DNA of 64,000 nt from positions 122,588-186,587 of the forward strand of contig JAHLLM010000004.1 of assembly GCA_020444175.1 (NCBI GenBank). Direction: 5' to 3'. Positions 20,920 through 31,284 of the stretch are shown piece after piece (the first letter of the stretch is position 1; each line of letters starts with the position of its first letter). Source of the stretch: Desulfobulbaceae bacterium. Its GTDB lineage: Bacteria; Desulfobacterota; Desulfobulbia; Desulfobulbales; SURF-16. Below the pieces are notes generated by a model. That model ran no database searches and had not been told where the DNA came from. It saw only the letters and a program-made list of their open reading frames with translations. Made by a program: the position numbers and the translations under genes.

Positions 20920-20978
20920 TTAGGTATCTTTTAGGTATTGTTAGGTAAATTTACCTGAAGTTTTTGCGATAAAACTTC
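20920..20978 (+). promoter_or_regulatory. Helically phased TTAGGTA repeats, palindrome and hairpin upstream of the second giant cytochrome
   Basis: TTAGGTA occurs at 20920, 20931 and 20941, spaced 11 and 10 bp, about one DNA turn. The third copy opens the perfect palindrome AGGTAAATTTACCT (20943-20956). It is followed directly by a hairpin with GAAGTTTT / AAAACTTC arms (20957-20978). The preceding CCTAAGTATAC adds an inverted copy. This resembles an activator-binding array, probably for the gene at 21111. The regulator is unknown. Confidence 0.55.
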
Positions 20979-21040
20979 ACAAAGGGCCTAATATTTAATT
21001 CCAAGGTTAAATAAATATATAGTAATTACAATTTGTTGTT

Positions 21041-21086
21041 AGGGTGGGCGTTCTTTTGGAGGGGAAGAATAATCAACCCTTTTTTT
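21041..21086 (+). promoter_or_regulatory. Possible leader hairpin / attenuator before giant cytochrome copy 2
   Basis: Nested short stems AGGGT/ACCCT and GTTCTT/AAGAAT are followed by a run of T. The whole ends about 25 bp before the ATG at 21111. It could be a transcription attenuator, or simply the terminator of a leader. The stems are short, so support is weak. Confidence 0.3.
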
Positions 21087-21110
21087 GCTTATTAAAAAGA
21101 GGCATTCATT

Positions 21111-24100
21111 ATGTTAATAAGATCGATTCTTACTTTCTTGTTCTTCTCCTTTTTCAATGCCGTCGTCTTTGCCGATGACGCCGGCCTGCATTATCCCCAT
21201 TACGAGATGAATAATATCGGTTGTCTTTCCTGCCATTATGAGGTTACGGAGGATGTGCCCGACTGGCTGACCCACGAGCCTCAGGATCTTGACGACACTC
21301 CATATAATAATCTCTGCAGAAGCTGCCATAACGACGTTATCGCACCCAATGTTAATCCTCATTCAAGCCAGACAACGTCCAATCGCTACCATCAGGAAGA
21401 CGGCGGCTGGGCCATTGAGTGCCGTGAGTGTCACTGGCCCCATCATCAGCTTCAGGTCGTGGCCTATGGTTCAGACAGTTATCTCTACTCCGGAGTGTCG
21501 ACGGATGTCACGGCAACGACCCTGACTGAAGTCGGCGCCGGCTGGAGTGATGATCAGTATAATAACAAAATTCTTGTTCCTAACGTAAACCAGCCCTCCT
21601 ATAACTATCTGATTACCGACACCACCAGCGATACTCTGACGGTGGAGATCTCCGGCTCCCATCCCGAACCGATTGATTTAATCAAAACATCGGTGGGCGA
21701 CACCTTTGCCATTATTTACGGTAATTTGATTCGTTCTACTATCCCGACCCCTTACAGTGGTTATAAAGAGGTCCGCTTTTTTAACAACAACGGCACCAAC
21801 TCCTTTGCAGACGGCGATTCAACCCGAGACGGCGTCTGCGAGGTCTGCCATACCGAGGCTAACCATTTCCGCAACACCGGTGAAATCAATGCCGGTGCCG
21901 GCGGTTATGACCATACTGCTGTAGCCGGCACAAACTGTATCACCTGTCATCCCCATACTTCAGGCTTTGCCCACGGAAACGGCACAGGCAGCGGCGACTG
22001 CTGGGAGTGTCATGGCCATGACGAAGGTTATGATGATGCAACTTACGGAGTTGTCACAGGGGGCAAAGGCAGCTTCAAGTCCCATTCCACCCACACGGAA
22101 AACGACAGTGACGACATAAAGGGCCCCAATGTTTCCTGTGATGAGTGCCATGACACCGGCAATTTCCCCTATTTTAAATCCGGCACCGACAGCAACAGCG
22201 ACGGACTCATTTCCCTTTCCGAAACAGATGTCTGCAATACCTGCCACAGCCCGGGTGGTACCTATGACGGTGTAAGCGATTCCGTTTTGGGGGCAAAAAA
22301 CAACTGGGACAACTCTATTTATGAAGCTGACAGCGAGACCCTGCAGACAGGTAAGGAAAAATGGTGCGCCACCTGTCATGACGAGGAGGCATCAGTGATC
22401 GGTGGCATAACTGCGCCTAACGTCATCGGTGACGAGGACGGCAGCTATACTTACGGGTCAGGATGGGGGTTTTACAAGACCGGACACGGATTGGCGTCCG
22501 GCGAGGCCTATCCCTACAAAGGCGGCTTGATGGAACCTTCATTGGTCAATGACGCCACCAGACCCGTTACCTGCGATTCCTGTCATGATTTGTCCACTGC
22601 CCATATCGACGGCAATGCCAGGACCTACGACGACGGTGACAGCAGCAGCACCGATCCAAGCGTCTATCGCCAGGCATACCGTCTCGATCTAGTGCCTGTG
22701 AGCCAGGGAACCGGAGTCAGCGGTCGTGAACCGTTGCTGGTACCGTGGCCCACCAATACCGCTAACGCCTTTAATAACTCCCGTCTTTGCTTTGATTGCC
22801 ATGACTCCGGACCTTTCCTGAACTCCAGCGATATGGACACCAACCTGGTGACCGTCGGTGTCAACCGTCATGAATATCATCTGATAATAAATAGCTATCA
22901 ATATCCTGCGGACTGGAGCGGCGGCAATACAAGCCGGATGACCTGTGTGGTCTGCCATAACGTGCACGGTTCCACATGGCTGGCGATGATTCGCGACGGT
23001 TCGCTCACCGGCCGACAACCGGGACTTAAAATCTGGTACAAGAACGACGCAATTACCACCAACATCGGTACCCCCAATCCACCGGTTCCTGAAGACCTGC
23101 CCCTGGCAGCCAGTGACGGTACCGCCTGGATTAATAACACGGTGCACAATCTCTGTGTCGGCTGCCATAGCAACGGCAATCTGGAAGGCGAGGACCGGGC
23201 GCCGTTCCAGGAAAGCAGTCAGGTCCCGACCCTTGACTGGACAGGGCAGACAGGCTACGTGACCGACGGTGCCGATCCTGACAGCGCACCCTCGGGCAGC
23301 ACCTTCATTTTCCGGGTTAAATACACGGATTTCAACAACGATGCACCTGCATCCATCAATTTATTGGTCGATACGGACAATGACGGCAACGTGGACGATA
23401 CCTATCCTATGGCGGAAGCGGATATCGGTGACGTCAATTACATGAACGGTGTCATATACACCAAACCCCTTGTCCTTACCGATGCATCGGGAACGACTAT
23501 AGGCTATAAGTTTGAGGCATCTGATGGAACGGATGCCGCCACAGGCGGGCCGGTAGGCTGGAGTGCGGTGTCCTTGGCCGGCCAGGTCAATCATGCGCCC
23601 GAGCTGGCATGGGTAAGCGATACCTGCCGGTACCAGGGGGTTAGTCCGGTAACTGCCGTGAGCGGAACGGATTTTGAGTTCTACGTCAGCTACACTGACC
23701 AAGACGACCAGTTCGATTCGCTGCAGGTCTGGGTCGATCTGAATGATGACGGTGATTATGACGATACCGATGAAAAGCAGGATATGGTCGTTGACGGTGG
23801 CGACGGTGACTACACGAATGGTGAGAACTTAAGCAAGACGGTTACGCTCAGTTATGCCGGAGACGGCATGCTCAATTACCGTTTTGTCGCCTCCGACGGC
23901 ACCTATGCTGCGGTTGGGAATCCGGCAGGCGTACAGTCGGTAACGGTTATTGATTCAGGTGTGACACCTGTCACCGTCTGTGCTTCCGGATGTGATGAGA
24001 CAACCATCCAGGCTGGCATCGATGCCGCACTGAGTGGTGATAGAATTACCCTGGTTTCCGCGGGTACCTATAATGAGAACCTCAGTCTGACGTCTTCTTC

Positions 24101-27100
24101 CTGGAACAATTCAAAATTTCATGCAGTCTGCGGTCCGGATGAAACCACAATCAGCAGCACCGGCGATATTGTCTTCCTCCAGAACGTCAGCGGCGTGCAC
24201 ATCGACGGTTTTGAAATCACCGGCGGCACCAGGGGTGTCTACTCCAACGGTGCCCCCGCTACCATTAACAACTGTAAGATCCATGACAACAACAATACCG
24301 AAGAAGGCGGCGCCGGCCTGTATTCAATCAATGCTGCCCAGACCGTTACCAATTCGGAAATCTATTCCAACACCAGCTCCGGAAACGGCGGCGGCGTTAG
24401 CTTACCTAGCGTTGCCGGCCATTCGTTTGTCAACACGATTATCCGCGACAACGAATCCACGGCCGGCGGTGGCGGTGCGGTATTCACCCAGAACGGCAGC
24501 ACCACTTTCACCGACGTTACCATTAAGGACAACACCTCTGCCACCGTGGGCGGCGGGGTGTATGCCAACAGTTCCGACACCACATTCAGCCGCTGCACCA
24601 TCACCGGTAATACCGCAACCAGCAGCTTAGGCGGGGCTTTGTACAACTCCAACAGCGGTTGCGATGCGGTCTTTGAAAACTGTATCATCGCCGGCAACAG
24701 CGCAGCCAATGCCGGTGCCGTCAATGTAAACCAGGGAACGCTCTCCATCGTTAATTCAACCCTGGCCGATAACCAGGCGACAGCCGGCGATGGGGGCGCA
24801 ATTAAAACGAATACCGGAACCACAACGATCCGCAACTCAATCCTGTGGGGCAACAGTGCATCCGGCTCCGGACACATTGCCTATAACACCGGATCCATGA
24901 CCATCACTGATACGGTTATTGCCAGCGGCAGCGACGGAGTGCCCTCCAATGCTCCCTATATTGCAGGCACTGTCACGCCGACGGTGAGCGGTTACGTATC
25001 GGAAAACGATCCTCTGTTTGTCGATAGCGCAAATAATAACTACCACATCAAATCGACATCGGATGCCATTGATAACGCCAATGCAACCTATGCGCCTGAT
25101 GATGATATTGACGGAGACACGAGGCCCCAGTCTGCAGCGGACGATATTGGTGCCGACGAATATCTCGCAACCATTAACGCTCCGGAGCTCTCCTGGACGG
25201 GTGAGACAGGCTACACGGCCGACGGCGTCGATCCAAACAGCGGCACCAGCGGCAGCACATTCACCTTTGAGGTTGATTATACCGATGCCGACAATAACAG
25301 TCCGACTATTATTCAGGTCTGGATTGATGAAGATGACGACGGTGCGTACGGCAGCAATGAGAAATATGACATGACCGGCACCGACGGCGGCGACACGGAC
25401 TATACCGACGGGAAACGTTATGCAAAAGCCGTTGTCTTGACGTATGCGGGAGACGGGGGCCTTACGTATCTGTTTTACGCCTCTGACGGAATTTTCGGGG
25501 CAACAGGCGATCCCACGGCAAACAGCGTGTTGACCGTAACCAACAACGTGCCGACCCTGGCCTGGACCGGTGAAACGAATTACACGGCCGACGGCGTCAA
25601 CCCGAACAGCGGCACGGGCGGCGATACCTTTACCTTCCGGGTCGACTACACGGATGCGGATAATAGTGCACCTTCATCCATTCAGGTCTGGGTGGACGAA
25701 GACGACAGCGAAACGTATGAGGCGAATGAAAAACACGACCTGACCGCAGTCGACGGCGGTGATTCCGACTACACCGACGGCAAGCGCTACAGCACGGATC
25801 TGATGCTTCTTTCCAGTGGTGACGGCGTTCTGAATTATCGCTTCTATGCCACTGACGGCTCGGATTCCGCCACCGGCAACCCGACCTCGGACGCCGCGGT
25901 ATCCGTGGCCAACAGCGTGCCGACTCTGGCCTGGACAGGTGAAGCCGACTACACCACCGACGGTGTCGATCCCGACAGCGACGGTGACGGCAGCACCTTT
26001 ACCTTCCGGATTGATTACACCGATGCGGACAATACCGCACCTGCGACCATCCAGGTCTGGGTGGATGAGGACGACAGCGGCGATTACGAAGCGGATGAGA
26101 AATACGACATGACCGTAGTCGATGGTGGTGATTCCGACTATACGGACGGCAAACGCTATACCAAAGACATGGCCCTTGCCTACACCAGTGACGGTGCCTA
26201 TCCGTATCGTTTCTACGCCACTGACGGCGCAATTGCAGCCACGGGCGACCCGACGGCGGACAGCACGGTGACCGTTACTTTTGTGCCGAATGAGGCGCCG
26301 ACCCTTGACTGGACAGGCGAGAGCAACTACACCACAGACGGCGTTGATCCGGAAAGCGATCTGGCCGACAGCACCTTCACCTTCCGGGTGAAATATACAG
26401 ACTCGAACAACGATTCACCAACCTCCATCCAGGTCTGGATCGATGAAGACGACAACAGCTCCTATGAGGAGGATGAAAAATACGACATGACCGAAGTCGA
26501 TGCAGGCGACATCCTCTATACGGACGGCAAGCTGTATACCGTGGATCGCGCCGTGGGCTATGCCGGTGATGGTGTTCTGCACTACCGCTTCCATGCCAAT
26601 GACGGTGAGGCGGATGCTACTGCCAACGACCCGGTGACCACCACCAGCGCCACCCTGACCATTATCAACCCGATTACCGTATGCGCAAGCGGCGCGGATT
26701 TCACCAGTATACAGACAGCCATTGACGATGGCGGCACCTCCAGCGGCGATTACATCCGGGTTTGCAACGGTACCTACAGCGAGAACATCAATTTCAACGG
26801 CAAGAATGTCATTGTTTATTCCATGAACGGCGCAGCAGCAACGACCATTCAAGGATCCGGCGCAAACAGTCCGGTGCTTACCTTCTCAAACGGTGAAACT
26901 GCAAGTGCCGTGCTTGATGGCTTTACCATCGACAACCAGAATTCCGGGGGTGCCGGTGCCTATGGAATCAAAATAACCAGCAGCTCGGCCCCGACTATCA
27001 AGAATTCGGTGATCAAGGGGAACGTGCCTGCCAGCTATGTCAACGGAGCGGGTATCTATATCGACGGCGGCGCTGCCACCATTGAGGACTGTACCATCGG

Positions 27101-30100
27101 CGATGCGACAGATCAAAATCAATGCCGCTACGGATCGGCGATCTATGCCATAAACGGCGGCGATGATCTTACGGTCACCGGTTCAACTCTGCTTTCTAAT
27201 GTCGCAGCCAATGAAGGCGGGGCGATCTATTTGAGCGGCAGGACCTCAACAACGACCTTGACTGATACCACGGTGTCTGGCAACTCTGCCGGACAGCACG
27301 GCGGGGCGATTCGTTGCGTCAATTCAGCTTTGGTGCTCAACAACAGCACCATTGATAGTAACACGGGAATCGCAAGCTACGGTGTGGGAGGCGGAATTTA
27401 TGTCAGCGGCGCCTCGGCGATACTGTCGACTACCAGCGGCACGACGATCAGCAATAACGATGCGAAGGTCGGCGGCGGAATTCAGGCAAGCGGTGGTGCT
27501 CAGCTGACAATCAGCGGGACCATTATCGAAGAAAACACTGCCCGCGGCGGCACGGGCGGTGGCTTGAATATCGCTGATGCGGCAACAGTGGTCGATATCT
27601 TTAAGACCTGGATCAGGGGAAATACCGCCATGACCTATGGTGGCGGTATCTATAACAGTACGGCAACAACGACTCTGACCAACTGTATGGTAACCGGCAA
27701 CCTGGCCGAGGGAGTCTCCTATAATGACGGCGGTGGTATAAACAACGCCGGTACCATGTATGTCTACAGCTCCAGCATCGTTGGGAACCGGACAGGCCGC
27801 AACGGCGGCGGCTGGAGCGGCGGCGGTACCATCACGAACAGTATTGTCTGGGGTAACTCCGCAGGCGGCACGGGCCAACAGATCAACGGGTCGCCCACGG
27901 TCACCTATTCAGATGTTGCCGGTGGTTTCACGGGTACCGGCAATATCGACAGTGATCCGTGTTTCGTTGACCTGCAGATCGCTTCCGCAGGCAATCCGAC
28001 CACGGCAGGCAACTTTCATATCTGCAATGATGTCGATGATCCGGTTGCCGGTTGCACCGGCACCTCGGGTGTCATCGATGTCGGTACCTCGACCGATGCC
28101 CCGGCGGATGATTTTGACGGCGATTCCAGACCGCAGGTGAGTGGTTATGACATGGGTGCGGACGAGTATGAGTCGGCAGAGATCACCGTGTCTTTCACAA
28201 GTGCTTCCCAGGCAACGGCTGACGAGAGCGGTGCGGTAACCATTACGGCCGAGCTTTCTGCGGTGAGCGGCAGTGACGTGACGATACCGTTTACCGTAAA
28301 CGGTGCCAGCACTGCCTCCAGCAGCGGCACTGACTACAGCATCACGGTAAGCCCGGTAACCATCACCGCCGGCAATACCACCGCGGATATAACGGTAACC
28401 ATCGCCACAGACGGGCTTGATGAGGATAATGAAACCGTTATCGTTGACATGGGCACACCCACCAACGCAAGTCAGGGGGGGCCGACCACCCATACCGTGA
28501 CCATTACCGATGATGACGCAACCCCGACCGTTACCTTTACCAGTGCCTCCCAGGCAACCGCAAATGAAAGCGGCACGGCAACGATCACGGCAGAGCTTTC
28601 TGCGGCCAGCGGCAGGGATGTGACGGTGCCCTTTACCGTAAACGGTTCAAGCACTGCCACCGGCGGTGATACGGATTATTCCATCACTGCAAGTCCGCTG
28701 ACAATGAGCGCCGGCAATACCACGGCGGAGATTACGGTAACCATTGCCTCAGACGATTTTGATGAGGATAATGAGACCGTTATTGTCGACATGGGAATAC
28801 CGACTAATGCTAGTCAGGGTGCAACAACGATCCATACGGTGACAATCACCGATGACGATGCCGCACCGAGTGTCACCTTTACCAGCGCTTCCCAGGCTAC
28901 TGCCGATGAAAGCGGTATAGCCACTATTACTGCAGAGCTTTCCGCGGTAAGCGGCAGGGATGTGACGATGCCCTTTATCGTTAACGGCACAAGCACGGCC
29001 GACGGCGGCGGTACGGATTACTCTATCTCATCAAGTCCGCTGACCATTACAGCGGGTAATACTTCAGCCGATATTACGGTTACCATTGCCACTGACAGCG
29101 ATATTGAAGGGGATGAGACGGTCATCGTCAATATGGGCACGCCTTCCAATGCAACTCAGGGTGTAACAACAACCCATACGGTGACCATCACGGATGATGA
29201 TGCAGCATTGCCCACAGTGACCTTTAGCAGCGCGTCCCAGTCAACAGTGGACGAAAGCGGCGTGGCCACGATCACCGTAGAACTCTCTGCAGTAAGCGGC
29301 TCGGATGTGACGGTGCCTTTTACCGTCAACGGAGCAAGTACTGCCACAGGAGGCGGTACGGATTACTCCATTACCGCAAGCCCGGCTACTATAACAGCCG
29401 GCAACACATCGGTTGACATCACTGTAACGGTGACAACGGACAGCGATGATGAAGGTGATGAGACGGTTATCGTTGATATGGGCAGTCCTACCAACGCAAC
29501 TCAGGGGGCGACAACGACCCATACGCTGACCATCACAGACGATGACAGCGCCAGTGGCAGTACATATACCGTCTGCCCGGCCGGACATGCGGATGCTCCG
29601 TGCGATTATGAAACCATAAACGCCGGTATCGACGACGCAGGTGTTATTGACGGCGACACCCTGCTTGTATCCGCCGATACCTACAGTGAAAACATCAACT
29701 TTGACGGTAAGGATATTACCATCAGATCAGCTGGCGGCGCGGCAAGTACGACAATCCAGGGCGACGGCTCCAATGCACCGGTTGTCAGTTTCGGCACCAG
29801 CGAAACGACAGACGCCGTTTTGGACGGTTTTACCATTGATAATCAGACGGCAAGTTCATCCACCCGCGGTGTCTATATTTATGGCGCCTCACCCACTGTG
29901 AAAAACTGCACCATCCAGAATAATGCAGCCAACAATTCCAGTGTGGACGGCGTTAATGTCGGCGGCGGCGGTATTTTCGTCAAAAACGGCGCACCGACAA
30001 TCGATAACTGTGCCATCAGCGGCAATACCAGTGAAAACAGAAACGGGGCCGGTATTTATTGTGCCGGCACAACGGACGGCACCATCATCCAAAACAGCAC

Positions 30101-31007
30101 CGTTTCCTCAAATAATGCCAAACAGTATGGTGGCGGTATTTACGCGGATGTCGGTCTGACTCTGATCAATACGGATATTTCAGCCAATGTCGTTGCTTCC
30201 TACGGCTACGGAGGCGGAATGTATCTGACCGGCACGGATAAGGTAACAACGTATACCGGCGGTTCGTTGAGCGGTCTGACCGCCCAAAACGGTGGCGGTG
30301 TCTATATTTCCGGTGGTGCTGATTTGACCATTGACGGCGGCGCGGTCATCAGCGGCAACACCGCTTCCAACGGCAGCGGCACCGGTACGGGTGGTGGTGT
30401 TTATATTAACGGCACCGGTTCCACCCTCACCTGTTCCAAGGCATTCCTCAAGGGCAATGATGCGGACCAGTATGGCGGCGCCGTTTACAATAACGGCGGC
30501 GGACTCACCATGACCAACTGCAACGTCACCGGCAACACCGCCGACGGGCAGACATACGGACGGGGCGGCGGCATCTACACAACCGGTACAGCCACGGTGG
30601 ATATCTACAGCAGCACCATTGCCGGCAACTACGCCTACTATGCCGGAGGCGGCCTCTATCATAATGGCGGTATCACGACAGCCACAAACAGCATATTCTG
30701 GGACAATACCACGGATGACAGGGATCCGGAAATTTACGGCACGATAACCGCTACCTATAGCGATATTGAGGGTGGCTATTCCGGAACAGGCAATATTAAC
30801 CTTGACCCGAACTTTGTCACTCCGGCTGCGGCTGCGAACGGCATTCCGACAATAGATGGCAACTTCCTGCTGCAAGCCGGATCGAACGTCATCGATGTAG
30901 GCGGCGGTGTGGATGATATTGAGCCTGATCCGCCAACCGATGATATTGAAGGGAACAGTCGGCCCCAGGGCTCAGGATATGATATGGGGGCCGATGAATA
31001 TATGTAG
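21111..31007 (+). CDS. Giant 13-haem cytochrome fused to beta-helix / Calx-beta arrays (copy 2)
   Basis: 3298 aa. A clear AAGAGG site lies 8 bp before the ATG, and the signal peptide ends near FFNAVVFA. The N-terminal module has 13 canonical CXXCH sites (CLSCH, CRSCH, CRECH, CEVCH, CITCH, CWECH, CDECH, CNTCH, CATCH, CDSCH, CFDCH, CVVCH, CVGCH). Site 11 is CX2CH here and CX4CH in copy 1. Then come two PKD-like repeats (about 704-950), a beta-helix (about 950-1350), four near-identical 120-residue repeats built on WTGE..YT.DGV.P (about 1355-1850), a beta-helix (1850-2350), four Calx-beta repeats (about 2355-2815), and a last beta-helix ending GYDMGADEYM. It lacks the LamG domain of copy 1. An exported redox surface protein is inferred; the electron acceptor or partner is unknown. 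Confidence 0.9.
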   Translation: MLIRSILTFLFFSFFNAVVFADDAGLHYPHYEMNNIGCLSCHYEVTEDVPDWLTHEPQDLDDTPYNNLCRSCHNDVIAPNVNPHSSQTTSNRYHQEDGGWAIECRECHWPHHQLQVVAYGSDSYLYSGVSTDVTATTLTEVGAGWSDDQYNNKILVPNVNQPSYNYLITDTTSDTLTVEISGSHPEPIDLIKTSVGDTFAIIYGNLIRSTIPTPYSGYKEVRFFNNNGTNSFADGDSTRDGVCEVCHTEANHFRNTGEINAGAGGYDHTAVAGTNCITCHPHTSGFAHGNGTGSGDCWECHGHDEGYDDATYGVVTGGKGSFKSHSTHTENDSDDIKGPNVSCDECHDTGNFPYFKSGTDSNSDGLISLSETDVCNTCHSPGGTYDGVSDSVLGAKNNWDNSIYEADSETLQTGKEKWCATCHDEEASVIGGITAPNVIGDEDGSYTYGSGWGFYKTGHGLASGEAYPYKGGLMEPSLVNDATRPVTCDSCHDLSTAHIDGNARTYDDGDSSSTDPSVYRQAYRLDLVPVSQGTGVSGREPLLVPWPTNTANAFNNSRLCFDCHDSGPFLNSSDMDTNLVTVGVNRHEYHLIINSYQYPADWSGGNTSRMTCVVCHNVHGSTWLAMIRDGSLTGRQPGLKIWYKNDAITTNIGTPNPPVPEDLPLAASDGTAWINNTVHNLCVGCHSNGNLEGEDRAPFQESSQVPTLDWTGQTGYVTDGADPDSAPSGSTFIFRVKYTDFNNDAPASINLLVDTDNDGNVDDTYPMAEADIGDVNYMNGVIYTKPLVLTDASGTTIGYKFEASDGTDAATGGPVGWSAVSLAGQVNHAPELAWVSDTCRYQGVSPVTAVSGTDFEFYVSYTDQDDQFDSLQVWVDLNDDGDYDDTDEKQDMVVDGGDGDYTNGENLSKTVTLSYAGDGMLNYRFVASDGTYAAVGNPAGVQSVTVIDSGVTPVTVCASGCDETTIQAGIDAALSGDRITLVSAGTYNENLSLTSSSWNNSKFHAVCGPDETTISSTGDIVFLQNVSGVHIDGFEITGGTRGVYSNGAPATINNCKIHDNNNTEEGGAGLYSINAAQTVTNSEIYSNTSSGNGGGVSLPSVAGHSFVNTIIRDNESTAGGGGAVFTQNGSTTFTDVTIKDNTSATVGGGVYANSSDTTFSRCTITGNTATSSLGGALYNSNSGCDAVFENCIIAGNSAANAGAVNVNQGTLSIVNSTLADNQATAGDGGAIKTNTGTTTIRNSILWGNSASGSGHIAYNTGSMTITDTVIASGSDGVPSNAPYIAGTVTPTVSGYVSENDPLFVDSANNNYHIKSTSDAIDNANATYAPDDDIDGDTRPQSAADDIGADEYLATINAPELSWTGETGYTADGVDPNSGTSGSTFTFEVDYTDADNNSPTIIQVWIDEDDDGAYGSNEKYDMTGTDGGDTDYTDGKRYAKAVVLTYAGDGGLTYLFYASDGIFGATGDPTANSVLTVTNNVPTLAWTGETNYTADGVNPNSGTGGDTFTFRVDYTDADNSAPSSIQVWVDEDDSETYEANEKHDLTAVDGGDSDYTDGKRYSTDLMLLSSGDGVLNYRFYATDGSDSATGNPTSDAAVSVANSVPTLAWTGEADYTTDGVDPDSDGDGSTFTFRIDYTDADNTAPATIQVWVDEDDSGDYEADEKYDMTVVDGGDSDYTDGKRYTKDMALAYTSDGAYPYRFYATDGAIAATGDPTADSTVTVTFVPNEAPTLDWTGESNYTTDGVDPESDLADSTFTFRVKYTDSNNDSPTSIQVWIDEDDNSSYEEDEKYDMTEVDAGDILYTDGKLYTVDRAVGYAGDGVLHYRFHANDGEADATANDPVTTTSATLTIINPITVCASGADFTSIQTAIDDGGTSSGDYIRVCNGTYSENINFNGKNVIVYSMNGAAATTIQGSGANSPVLTFSNGETASAVLDGFTIDNQNSGGAGAYGIKITSSSAPTIKNSVIKGNVPASYVNGAGIYIDGGAATIEDCTIGDATDQNQCRYGSAIYAINGGDDLTVTGSTLLSNVAANEGGAIYLSGRTSTTTLTDTTVSGNSAGQHGGAIRCVNSALVLNNSTIDSNTGIASYGVGGGIYVSGASAILSTTSGTTISNNDAKVGGGIQASGGAQLTISGTIIEENTARGGTGGGLNIADAATVVDIFKTWIRGNTAMTYGGGIYNSTATTTLTNCMVTGNLAEGVSYNDGGGINNAGTMYVYSSSIVGNRTGRNGGGWSGGGTITNSIVWGNSAGGTGQQINGSPTVTYSDVAGGFTGTGNIDSDPCFVDLQIASAGNPTTAGNFHICNDVDDPVAGCTGTSGVIDVGTSTDAPADDFDGDSRPQVSGYDMGADEYESAEITVSFTSASQATADESGAVTITAELSAVSGSDVTIPFTVNGASTASSSGTDYSITVSPVTITAGNTTADITVTIATDGLDEDNETVIVDMGTPTNASQGGPTTHTVTITDDDATPTVTFTSASQATANESGTATITAELSAASGRDVTVPFTVNGSSTATGGDTDYSITASPLTMSAGNTTAEITVTIASDDFDEDNETVIVDMGIPTNASQGATTIHTVTITDDDAAPSVTFTSASQATADESGIATITAELSAVSGRDVTMPFIVNGTSTADGGGTDYSISSSPLTITAGNTSADITVTIATDSDIEGDETVIVNMGTPSNATQGVTTTHTVTITDDDAALPTVTFSSASQSTVDESGVATITVELSAVSGSDVTVPFTVNGASTATGGGTDYSITASPATITAGNTSVDITVTVTTDSDDEGDETVIVDMGSPTNATQGATTTHTLTITDDDSASGSTYTVCPAGHADAPCDYETINAGIDDAGVIDGDTLLVSADTYSENINFDGKDITIRSAGGAASTTIQGDGSNAPVVSFGTSETTDAVLDGFTIDNQTASSSTRGVYIYGASPTVKNCTIQNNAANNSSVDGVNVGGGGIFVKNGAPTIDNCAISGNTSENRNGAGIYCAGTTDGTIIQNSTVSSNNAKQYGGGIYADVGLTLINTDISANVVASYGYGGGMYLTGTDKVTTYTGGSLSGLTAQNGGGVYISGGADLTIDGGAVISGNTASNGSGTGTGGGVYINGTGSTLTCSKAFLKGNDADQYGGAVYNNGGGLTMTNCNVTGNTADGQTYGRGGGIYTTGTATVDIYSSTIAGNYAYYAGGGLYHNGGITTATNSIFWDNTTDDRDPEIYGTITATYSDIEGGYSGTGNINLDPNFVTPAAAANGIPTIDGNFLLQAGSNVIDVGGGVDDIEPDPPTDDIEGNSRPQGSGYDMGADEYM
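21543..22021 (+). repeat. 479-bp perfect repeat, copy 2 (identical to 12707-13185)
   Basis: This is the partner of 12707-13185, identical by eye over the whole length. Just outside the tract the two genes differ at many third-codon positions, and downstream copy 2 also has a four-codon insertion (ATYGVV region). Confidence 0.93.
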
Positions 31008-31087
31008 AGTGCGACGGGAATGGTCCACTTCCCTGCGCGTGCAGTTTAAAGACGAAACCGTTAAAATGAATAAAGTTGTTAATGTTA

Positions 31088-31129
31088 AGCATGAAGAATC
31101 CATCCTCTTTGGAATGGATTCTTCATGCT
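31088..31129. terminator. Strong 16-bp hairpin downstream of giant cytochrome copy 2
   Basis: AGCATGAAGAATCCAT and its exact complement flank a 10-nt loop, 80 bp after the stop codon. No T-run follows on the + strand, so it may act as an RNA-stabilising 3' hairpin or factor-assisted terminator rather than a classical intrinsic terminator. Confidence 0.5.
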
Positions 31130-31188
31130 GAGATTAATTCCCACCAGATTTTCCGCTTTCTTCACCATCACCCAAGCCGCTTAAAAAT

Positions 31189-31215
31189 AAGCAATAAAAA
31201 CATATTTTATTGCTT
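31189..31215. other. AT-rich perfect hairpin
   Basis: AAGCAATAAAA and TTTTATTGCTT form an 11-bp stem around a 5-nt loop. It lies in the long gene-free stretch 31008-31828. It may be a bidirectional terminator; function is not established. Confidence 0.4.
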
Positions 31216-31284
31216 GGCATCACTCGTGTCCGGTGAAGAAATTGCAGTAAGAAATGTGACCTTCCTGTGGTATATTGTCCCTCG

